DNA of 6,955 nt, taken from positions 1-6,955 of the forward strand of contig JAIRSR010000233.1 in the NCBI GenBank assembly GCA_031255355.1, given 5' to 3'. This DNA comes from Clostridiales bacterium. Lineage in GTDB: Bacteria > Bacillota > Clostridia > Monoglobales > Firm-18. Position 1 is the first letter of the stretch. Each line of letters opens with the position of its first letter. Both the position numbers and the translations under genes were made by a program. The notes beneath the pieces are model-generated. The model saw only the letters and a program-made list of their open reading frames with translations, was not told the origin of the DNA and made no database searches. Positions 1-5,103 of this stretch are shown one piece after another.

Positions 1-594
1 ATCGCGTGCGGTACGGCGAGTTCCGTCGCGTTGGAATACGTAACGGAACAATTTAACCTCCCTGTCATCGGCGTGGTTTCCTCCACGGCGGAAGCGGCGG
101 CGGCGGCGACGGTGAATAAGAAAATCGGTATTATCGGTACGCCCGGGACGGTGTCCAGCGGCGCGTATGAACGGCGGATCAAGGCGTTGGACGGTGAAAT
201 TGAGGTGCTGCCCCGGGCGTGTCCCATGTTTGTTCCGTTGGTGGAAAACGGATACACGGACGGTACCGCCGCCCGGCTGATTGCGGAGGATTACTTAACG
301 CCGCTGAAAGACGCGGGGGTGGATACGGTAATCCTCGGCTGTACACATTATCCTTTGCTAAAAGGCGTAATATCTGATATAATGGGAAGCGGTACCGCGC
401 TGATTGATTCGGGTGCGCCTACCGCGCGGTACGCGCGGGATTTGTTGGAACAGCGCGGTATGCTGGCTTGCCGCGAAGCGGAATACAAGTACTTTGTCAG
501 CGATACTGTGGATAATTTTTCGTACTACGGCAGTTTGTATATGCGTCGGGAAATTTCCGGCGGTGTGTCGCGGATTGACATTGAACGATACTGA
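1..594 (+). CDS. murI: Glutamate racemase MurI, 5'-truncated by window edge
   Basis: Glutamate racemase interconverts L- and D-glutamate in the cytoplasm without a cofactor, supplying D-Glu for peptidoglycan. The reading frame is open from base 1, so the start lies upstream; 197 codons are visible. Family members are about 265 residues with the first catalytic Cys near residue 70-75, so roughly 70 residues are missing. Both catalytic cysteines are present: the first in IACGTASS (codon 7-9), the second in ILGCTHYPLL (codon 340-342). The segment KKIGIIGTPGTVSSGAYERRI between them is typical of the family. The first motif is usually ACNTA; here Asn is replaced by Gly. A TTG at 31 could be misread as a start, but it lies downstream of the first catalytic Cys and cannot be the true one. 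The next gene begins 17 bases after the stop. Identification is firm. Confidence 0.95.
   Translation: MACGTASSVALEYVTEQFNLPVIGVVSSTAEAAAAATVNKKIGIIGTPGTVSSGAYERRIKALDGEIEVLPRACPMFVPLVENGYTDGTAARLIAEDYLTPLKDAGVDTVILGCTHYPLLKGVISDIMGSGTALIDSGAPTARYARDLLEQRGMLACREAEYKYFVSDTVDNFSYYGSLYMRREISGGVSRIDIERY
355..383 (+). promoter_or_regulatory. Candidate intragenic sigma-A promoter inside murI
   Basis: A -35-like TTGCTA (355-360, 4 of 6 consensus bases) is followed after exactly 17 bases by a perfect TATAAT (378-383). TGA directly precedes the -10 and gives the TGn extended -10 motif. Transcription would start near 390, about 220 bases before the DUF1934 gene, and could drive DUF1934-argS separately from murI. 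The stretch is AT-rich and uses CTA, ATA, GTA and TCT codons in a gene otherwise rich in G/C-ending codons. It may still be a coding coincidence. Confidence 0.4.
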
Positions 595-611
595 TTACGG
601 AGGATAAGCCG

Positions 612-1031
612 ATGAAAAAGGATGTTATTATTTCTCTCAAGGGACGACAGACGGACGGCGAGGAACACGGCGAAATTGAATTGGTCACAGAGGGCAGTTA
701 CTATAAAGAGGACGGAAATTACTACGTTACATATGACGAAACAGAAGTGACAGGAATGGTCGGCACCACGACGACCCTCAAAATTGAAGCGGATAAAATC
801 ACCATGCTCCGTTGCGGACAGAATAACAGCCAGATGATTTTCGAGAAAGGGCGGCGGCACCTTTGCTGTTATGAAACGCCGTTCGGCGCGTTTACCATAG
901 GCGTGAGGTCGAACAACGTTAGTATTGACGTGTCGGAAAACGGCGGGGAAATCTCTGCGGAGTACCGCGTGGAAATCGACAACAACGCCTCAGGGAGCAA
1001 TGATTTTCATTTGCGTATCCGGGAATGTTAA
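612..1031 (+). CDS. DUF1934 (YwiB-like) small beta-barrel protein
   Basis: This 139-residue cytoplasmic protein (no signal peptide or membrane segment) matches my recollection of the DUF1934 family, whose B. subtilis member is YwiB. The recognisable signature is YDETEVTGMVGTTTTLKI at about residues 41-58, then QMIFEKGRRHLCCYETPFG (74-92) and a final beta-rich part with GGEISAEYRVEI (111-122). Alternating polar and hydrophobic strands fit a calycin-like barrel. The biochemical role is unknown and I do not assign one. The ATG has a good ribosome binding site, GGAGGA at 599-604, with 7 bases of spacing. It lies 17 bases after murI and 41 before argS; an adjacent argS is also my recollection for B. 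subtilis ywiB. Cys68, Cys85 and Cys86 are present, but nothing indicates a metal site. Confidence 0.85.
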   Translation: MKKDVIISLKGRQTDGEEHGEIELVTEGSYYKEDGNYYVTYDETEVTGMVGTTTTLKIEADKITMLRCGQNNSQMIFEKGRRHLCCYETPFGAFTIGVRSNNVSIDVSENGGEISAEYRVEIDNNASGSNDFHLRIREC

Positions 1032-1036
1032 ATAGA

Positions 1037-1055
1037 TTTTAGACAGGCTCTAAAA
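1037..1055 (+). repeat. Small perfect inverted repeat in the argS leader
   Basis: TTTTAGA (1037-1043) and TCTAAAA (1049-1055) form a perfect 7-bp inverted repeat around a 5-base loop CAGGC, in the 41-base gap between DUF1934 and argS and 5 bases before the argS Shine-Dalgarno. The stem is AT-rich and there is no T tract, so it is not an intrinsic terminator. It could be a protein-binding site or a weak leader hairpin; no function can be assigned. Confidence 0.45.
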
Positions 1056-1060
1056 AGAAA

Positions 1061-1065
1061 GGGAG
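1061..1065 (+). promoter_or_regulatory. Ribosome binding site that sets the argS start
   Basis: GGGAG within AAAGGGAG (1058-1065) sits 7 bases before ATG 1073, which is ideal spacing. An in-frame TTG at 1067 would leave a single base of spacing and is therefore not the start. Confidence 0.8.
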
Positions 1066-1072
1066 TTTGCAA

Positions 1073-2737
1073 ATGACCAATATCAAACAAACGATAAGAG
1101 AGCAAATCACCACGGCGGTGGAGGACGCGGCGCGGCGGTGCGGGTTCGCGCCTGTTCCGTTTGCGGTGGAAACCCCGAGAGAGCGCGTCAACGGCGATTT
1201 TTCCGCAAATGCCGCGTTGTTGCTCGCGAAAAGCGCGGGAATCCCGCCCCGCGCGGCGGCGGACAAGTTGGTCGGCGCGTTGTCCACCGAGGGGACGTAT
1301 ATTGACCGTGTAGAGGTCGCGGGCCCCGGGTTTATCAACTTTTTCCTAAGCAACCGTTGGCTGTACGACGTACTTCCGCTGGTAGAGCGTCTTGGCGGGA
1401 GGTACGGCGAATCGGACGTTGGCGGCGGCGAAAAAGTGATGGTTGAGTTCGTCAGCGCCAATCCCACAGGCCCGATGCACATGGGCAACGCGCGGGGCGG
1501 TGCGCTCGGCGACGCTATGGCGAACGTGCTGGACTTCGCGGGATACAGCGTAACGCGGGAATTTTACTTGAACGACGCGGGCAATCAGATAGAAAAATTC
1601 GGCTGTTCCTTGGAAGCGCGGTACCTGCAACTGTGCGGCGTAGACGTGCCGTTTCACGAGGAGTGGTACCAAGGCGGGGATATTACCGCGCGGGCAAAGG
1701 AATTTCTTGACAAAAACGGCGACGGCTACGTCCGCGCCGATTCCGAAACGCGGAAAAAGGCGTTGATCGCCTTTTCGCTTGCCGAAAATATAGAGATGAT
1801 GCGGAAAACGCTGGCGGCGTACCGCGTCGATTACGACGTGTGGTTTCGGGAAAGCGCGCTTTACGACAGCGGCGAAGTGGACAAGGTGTTATCGCTGCTG
1901 CGGGAAAAGGGTTATACCTATGAAAAAGAGGGCGCGTTGTGGTTCAAGGCGTCGGGGGACGGGGAAAAGGACGAGGTTCTTGTCCGCGCGAACGGCGTTC
2001 CCACATACTTTGCCGCCGATATTGCGTACCACAGGAACAAATTTTTGACGCGGGGTTTCGACAAGGTCATCGACGTTTGGGGCGCGGATCACCACGGTCA
2101 TGTGGCGCGTATGAAAACCGCTATGGAGGCGGTCGGCGTAGACCCGGACAGGCTTGAAATCGTGCTGATGCAACTTGTCCGTCTGATGCGGGGCGGCGAG
2201 GCGGCGCGTATGTCGAAGCGGAGCGGCAAGGCAATCACTTTGGAGGATTTGTTAGAGGAAATCGGCATCGATGCCGCGCGTTTTTTCTTTAACATGAGGA
2301 ACGCGGGCAGTCATTTTGATTTCGACCTCGATTTGGCGGTAGAGCAGAGCAATGACAATCCCGTGTACTACGTGCAGTACGCCCACGCGCGGATTTGCGC
2401 CATTATTCGCCTGTTGCGGGAGGAGGGCGTTACCGTCAAGCCGTGCGGCGGTGTTTGCTTGCCCCTGTTGACGGACGACGCGGAACTCGCGCTGCTGCGC
2501 AAAATCAGTGAATTTCCCGATGAGATTACAGCGGCGGCAAAAACGTTGGAACCGTCCCGCATGACCAGATACGCGTCGGAACTCGCGAACGGTTTTCACT
2601 CCTTTTACAATGCTTGCCGCGTCAACGTGGACGATGAAAATCTGCGTGACGCGCGGCTGAAACTCATCGACAGCGCACGGATCGCCTTGGCGAACGTGTT
2701 GGGGATTTTGGCGGTGGACGCGCCCGAGAGGATGTGA
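1073..2737 (+). CDS. argS: Arginyl-tRNA synthetase
   Basis: A class I aminoacyl-tRNA synthetase that charges tRNA-Arg with arginine in the cytoplasm. The product is 554 residues from ATG 1073, a normal length for the Gram-positive type. Order of parts: N-terminal Add-1/tRNA D-arm recognition domain (about 4-85, ending near VAGPGFINFFLS), Rossmann catalytic domain with VEFVSANPTGP just before the HIGH-type motif HMGN (136-139), the segment FYLNDAGNQIEKFG, GADHHGHVARM, the KMSKS-type motif MSKRSG (380-385), then an alpha-helical DALR anticodon-binding domain (about 430-554) opening with NPVYYVQYAHAR. It ends in ILAVDAPERM, close to the usual ArgRS C terminus. The HIGH motif has Asn in place of the last His. 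KMSKS reads MSKRS, as in other bacterial ArgRSs. No T-box leader is present upstream. The next gene starts 10 bases after the stop, suggesting co-transcription. Confidence 0.97.
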   Translation: MTNIKQTIREQITTAVEDAARRCGFAPVPFAVETPRERVNGDFSANAALLLAKSAGIPPRAAADKLVGALSTEGTYIDRVEVAGPGFINFFLSNRWLYDVLPLVERLGGRYGESDVGGGEKVMVEFVSANPTGPMHMGNARGGALGDAMANVLDFAGYSVTREFYLNDAGNQIEKFGCSLEARYLQLCGVDVPFHEEWYQGGDITARAKEFLDKNGDGYVRADSETRKKALIAFSLAENIEMMRKTLAAYRVDYDVWFRESALYDSGEVDKVLSLLREKGYTYEKEGALWFKASGDGEKDEVLVRANGVPTYFAADIAYHRNKFLTRGFDKVIDVWGADHHGHVARMKTAMEAVGVDPDRLEIVLMQLVRLMRGGEAARMSKRSGKAITLEDLLEEIGIDAARFFFNMRNAGSHFDFDLDLAVEQSNDNPVYYVQYAHARICAIIRLLREEGVTVKPCGGVCLPLLTDDAELALLRKISEFPDEITAAAKTLEPSRMTRYASELANGFHSFYNACRVNVDDENLRDARLKLIDSARIALANVLGILAVDAPERM

Positions 2738-2747
2738 CGGCGGCGGT

Positions 2748-3506
2748 ATGCTGAAAAAAATCACGGCGGTTGTGATAGCGGCGGCGGTTGCGGCGGCAAT
2801 ATCCGTTTACGCGGACGATTCCGGCGCGGCGCGATCCGTCACCCTGGAAGAGGCGGTGAGCCGCGTGGTCGGCAGGTTGGGCGTTGAAACGGCGGTAGAC
2901 CAAGATGTACTTCGCCTTTATAGGGATTGGGGGTACGTCGGCAAGCAATACCGCGCCGCTGTAGCGGGCGCGTTGTACGCGGGTCTGCTTTGCCCGAACG
3001 GTAAGGCACTTCGCCCGAACAGCGCGGATTTCACCCCGCTTTTTAAGGGAATGGCGCGTTTCGGCGCGGTCAACGGTTCGTTCAGCGTTGCGCGTTCCTT
3101 GGGCGCGGACGTGAAAACGAACCACGAAACGCTCTACCTCGCGAACGGCGAGGTAGCGGCGGGGGTACAGCCGAACGCGGAGGAATATTATTGCGCGTTG
3201 GTGAACAAAAGCGGTACGGCGTATGTGCTGTGGCGCGACAGGGAGGACATTCCCGCGCATAGGCTGTACCGGGGCAGGCTGTACTTGCGTGACGGCGAAC
3301 GGTTGATTTTGACGAACGCGCGGCACTACGCAAACGGCGCGTGGCGTGAGGTTACGGAGGGGAAGTATGCCCTTGCGTCGCTTGACACGGCTTTGCGTCT
3401 TGAGGAAATCGGGCTTGCCGCGTTAGACCGGGATATTTATCTGTTGGGCGGCTTGACGGAGGACGGTGAAATCCGCGCGGTATATTTTTATATGCCGCAG
3501 GAGTAA
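2748..3506 (+). CDS. Exported protein with degenerate S-layer-homology segment, function unknown
   Basis: A 252-residue protein that I cannot assign to a named family. Residues 1-22 form a clear Sec signal peptide: Lys3-Lys4, an Ala/Val-rich core, and cleavage probably after VYA (22/23). Residues about 31-106 resemble one degenerate SLH repeat: a first helix VTLEEAVSRVVGRLG, then DWGYVGKQYRAAVAGALYAGLL and PNGKALRPNSADFTPLF, matching the SLH pattern of Trp/Tyr-Ala-x-x-Ala-Val, an Ala-Gly-Leu turn and an (F/L)RPN step. The remaining residues (115-252) alternate strands and turns and show no motif I recognise. One SLH copy, rather than the usual three, makes self-sufficient cell-wall anchoring doubtful. 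The ATG follows the argS stop by 10 bases and has no good Shine-Dalgarno (nearest AGAGGA lies about 15 bases upstream, inside argS), so translation may depend on argS. The envelope protease gene follows 67 bases downstream. Confidence 0.75.
   Translation: MLKKITAVVIAAAVAAAISVYADDSGAARSVTLEEAVSRVVGRLGVETAVDQDVLRLYRDWGYVGKQYRAAVAGALYAGLLCPNGKALRPNSADFTPLFKGMARFGAVNGSFSVARSLGADVKTNHETLYLANGEVAAGVQPNAEEYYCALVNKSGTAYVLWRDREDIPAHRLYRGRLYLRDGERLILTNARHYANGAWREVTEGKYALASLDTALRLEEIGLAALDRDIYLLGGLTEDGEIRAVYFYMPQE
3134..3156 (+). repeat. Perfect 9-bp GC-rich hairpin inside the SLH-like gene
   Basis: CTACCTCGC (3134-3142) and GCGAGGTAG (3148-3156) are exact reverse complements around the 5-base loop GAACG. 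There is no following T tract, so it is not a terminator. It encodes part of LYLANGEVAAG. It could be chance in a G+C-rich gene, or an mRNA structure affecting decay or translation. Confidence 0.5.
3477..3498 (+). repeat. Strong hairpin at the 3' end of the SLH-like gene
   Basis: GCGGTATAT (3477-3485) pairs with ATATGCCGC (3490-3498) as a 9-bp stem with one G-U wobble, around a TTTT loop. It spans the last codons of the SLH-like protein and ends 5 bases before the stop codon. The bases after it are AGGAGTAAAAAA, not a T tract, so it is not an intrinsic terminator on the plus strand. It could protect a 3' end or mark a processing point between the argS-side transcript and the protease gene. 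Confidence 0.5.
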
Positions 3507-3565
3507 AAAACCGCCGGGTTACACGCGCGGAGGGGCCTTGCGGTAATTTGGCGAGCGGGAAAGGC

Positions 3566-3572
3566 GGAGGAG
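3566..3572 (+). promoter_or_regulatory. Ribosome binding site with ambiguous start for the S41 protease
   Basis: GGAGGAG (3566-3572) is a very strong Shine-Dalgarno sequence, but only one base separates its last G from ATG 3574 (three bases from the GGAGG core). An in-frame TTG at 3580 has better spacing (7 bases), and another ATG lies at 3592. All three choices keep the signal peptide, so the mature protein is unaffected. I keep ATG 3574. Confidence 0.55.
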
Positions 3573-3573
3573 T

Positions 3574-5013
3574 ATGAATTTGGGTAAAAAGATGATATCG
3601 CTGTTGTTATGTCTGTTGCTGACGGGGGGAACCGTGTTCGCGGCGTTTACCCCGCAGATTGACGTCACGGACGGGGAAAAAATGTACGGATTTTTCAATA
3701 CGATACTGAGCATTACGGAAAAACAATACCGCTTTGGCGTGACGCGGGAGGAACTGTTGGACGCGGCAATCAAAGAGGTGTTAAAGGAACACCCCGAACT
3801 GTTTGACGAAATGGCAAAGGGCGCGTACGGTATTCTGGACGAAAACTCGCGCTACCTTACTATCGAGGAGTACGAGGGCAGGTCGGAGCAGGTCAGCGGT
3901 CAGTTTGAGGGAATCGGCATCAACGTTTCGGAGTACGACGGTGTTACCCTTGTCGGTTCGCCGATCAAGGGCTCTCCGGCGCAACTCGCGGGAATACAGG
4001 CGGGGGACGTCATCGTCAGCGTGGACGGCGAGGACATTCGGGGCTATGTGTTAGACCAAACCGTCGCGCTCATACGCGGAGAGCGGGGAACGCCGGTCGA
4101 AATCGGCGTTACGCGGGGCGGGGAACAGTTGATGTTTACCGTTACGCGCGATGTGATCAAAATCAACCCCGTTACCCATTACGCGCTTGGCGAAAACAAC
4201 GCGGGATACGTCGCGATTTCTACGTTTAACGCCAACACGGGCGTGTATCTTGACGATGCGCTCCGCGATTTGGCAAGGCAAGGCGTTGACAAGGTGATCC
4301 TTGATTTGCGCTATAATTTGGGGGGACTGCTTAGCGAGGCGGTTCGGGCGGCAAGTTACTTCGTTCCCGACGACGTGATAGTTGTCAGTGAGGACTTCCA
4401 AAATCCCGAAAAAAACACCGAATACCGCGCGGCGCGTACCGATATAAAATTCAAGACGGTGGTGCTGGTGAACGAGTACAGCGCATCCGCTTCGGAAATC
4501 GTGGCGGCGGCGATCCAAGACCACGGCGCGGGCGTTTTGGCGGGGAAAACGACGTTCGGCAAGGGCACCGTGCAACAGAGCGTACATTTGAAAAACGGCG
4601 GCGCGATGTGGCTTACCATCGCGAAATACCTTACGCCGAGCGGCGCGTACATTCACGAGGTCGGCATTACGCCGGATTATTGGGTGCGCAACACGACGGA
4701 AAAGCCGGATACCTCTGTTTTAGAGCCGATTACAGGCGAACGGACGCTGACTTTCGGCGCGGTCGGCAAGGACGTGCTTGCGGTGGAACAGCGTTTGGAA
4801 CTCATGGGATACCCGATGGATACCGTGGACGAGGTGTATAACGAGCAGACGGAACTGATGGTATCGAATTTTCAGCGTGACGCGGGGTTATTTGTCTACG
4901 GCACGGCGGACCTTACGACGCAGATCAAAATTATGGAAGCGGCGGGGGAAACGGAGGTCGAAGTGGACAAACAGTTGGAAAAGGCAAAAGAGTTGATACT
5001 CGCTTTGAAATAA
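3574..5013 (+). CDS. S41-family C-terminal processing protease (CtpA/CtpB-like), exported
   Basis: A serine protease acting outside the membrane, cutting proteins near their C termini. The 479-residue product has a Sec signal peptide (Lys5-Lys6, Leu-rich core, cleavage near VFA 21-23), a helical N-terminal region ending GILDENSRYLTIEEYE (86-101), a PDZ domain (about 106-193; substrate loop FEGIGINV, core GIQAGDVIVSVDG), and the S41 core. Catalytic residues are visible: Ser305 in YSASASEI, Lys330 in FGKGTVQQ and Gln334. Their spacing (25 and 29 residues after the Ser) equals that of E. coli Prc Ser452-Lys477-Gln481. The motif usually written DLRxNPGG reads DLRYNLGG, with Leu for Pro. Residues about 391-456 form a PG_binding_1 domain, followed by a charged helical tail. 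Family members act in sporulation signalling (CtpB) or envelope quality control; the substrate here is unknown. No good promoter is seen in the 67 bases upstream, so transcription probably continues from the left. Confidence 0.95.
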   Translation: MNLGKKMISLLLCLLLTGGTVFAAFTPQIDVTDGEKMYGFFNTILSITEKQYRFGVTREELLDAAIKEVLKEHPELFDEMAKGAYGILDENSRYLTIEEYEGRSEQVSGQFEGIGINVSEYDGVTLVGSPIKGSPAQLAGIQAGDVIVSVDGEDIRGYVLDQTVALIRGERGTPVEIGVTRGGEQLMFTVTRDVIKINPVTHYALGENNAGYVAISTFNANTGVYLDDALRDLARQGVDKVILDLRYNLGGLLSEAVRAASYFVPDDVIVVSEDFQNPEKNTEYRAARTDIKFKTVVLVNEYSASASEIVAAAIQDHGAGVLAGKTTFGKGTVQQSVHLKNGGAMWLTIAKYLTPSGAYIHEVGITPDYWVRNTTEKPDTSVLEPITGERTLTFGAVGKDVLAVEQRLELMGYPMDTVDEVYNEQTELMVSNFQRDAGLFVYGTADLTTQIKIMEAAGETEVEVDKQLEKAKELILALK

Positions 5014-5014
5014 T

Positions 5015-5037
5015 CGTTGATTTTTTCCAACGTTTTT
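5015..5037 (+). terminator. Weak terminator-like hairpin after the protease gene
   Basis: CGTTG (5015-5019) and CAACG (5028-5032) form a 5-bp stem with an 8-base T-rich loop, followed directly by TTTTT (5033-5037). The position, 2 bases after the protease stop codon, suits a terminator, but the stem is short and the T run is only five bases. It overlaps the -35 region and spacer of the argG promoter. Confidence 0.35.
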
Positions 5038-5045
5038 GGTATAAT
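5017..5045 (+). promoter_or_regulatory. sigma-A promoter of argGH with extended -10
   Basis: The -35 box TTGATT (5017-5022, 4 of 6) is separated by exactly 17 bases from a perfect TATAAT (5040-5045), and TGG (5037-5039) directly precedes the -10, giving an extended -10 element. Transcription should begin near 5052, leaving a leader of about 52 bases before argG. That is too short for a T-box or a large riboswitch. Regulation, if any, would have to act at the DNA or initiation level. I see no convincing ArgR/AhrC box. Confidence 0.8.
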
Positions 5046-5089
5046 AAGAGCCGTTCAAAAAGAATCGCAAGTGGGCGGGTCTATACTTT

Positions 5090-5096
5090 GGGGAGG
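5090..5096 (+). promoter_or_regulatory. Ribosome binding site that sets the argG start
   Basis: GGGGAGG lies 7 bases before ATG 5104. The frame stays open upstream, with possible starts at GTG 5071 and TTG 5017. The first has no Shine-Dalgarno, and the second lies within the -35 box and so precedes the transcription start. ATG 5104 also gives the usual ArgG N terminus, with the nucleotide-binding SGGLDTS motif at residues 11-17. Confidence 0.85.
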
Positions 5097-5103
5097 TTGT
5101 GTT

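Noticed and set aside
84..110. GCG repeat run in murI as a microsatellite
   Set aside because: It encodes an Ala-rich stretch (AEAAAAAT) at a position that is Ala-rich in the family, and is short and interrupted.
494..516. TTGTCA and GATAAT near the end of murI as a promoter
   Set aside because: The spacer is only 11 bases, too short for a sigma-A promoter.
2263..2289. 14-bp palindrome (CGGCATC/GATGCCG) followed by TTTTTTCTTT, resembling a terminator inside argS
   Set aside because: As RNA the stem is only 5 bp, four bases separate it from the T run, and the T run encodes the conserved RFFF of ArgRS (IGIDAARFFF). The coding explanation suffices.
2252..3326. Long open frames on the minus strand (2252-2764, 2664-3326, also 4051-4656)
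   Set aside because: They lie opposite well-supported genes, have Arg/Pro/His-rich translations without family resemblance, and are expected from the strong third-position G/C bias.
3505..3530. Minus-strand terminator (CCGC...GCGG followed by T6 when read in reverse)
   Set aside because: Only a 4-bp stem with a 12-base loop, and there is no minus-strand gene to terminate.
4286..4317. Perfect TTGACA (4286-4291) and perfect TATAAT (4312-4317) inside the S41 protease gene
   Set aside because: The spacer is 20 bases, well outside the 16-18 usually tolerated; there is no TGn element, and no gene begins nearby downstream.
5053..5071. Possible ArgR/AhrC box in the argG leader (TTCAAAAAGAATCGCAAG)
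   Set aside because: Only about 10 of 18 positions match the Bacillus-type ARG box as I recall it, and the inverted TTC/GAA halves point the wrong way compared with TGAAT/ATTCA. A matrix score against known boxes and a paired site would be needed.
5046..5103. T-box, riboswitch or attenuator controlling argGH
   Set aside because: The predicted leader is about 52 bases and lacks the T-box signature and any terminator/antiterminator pair.
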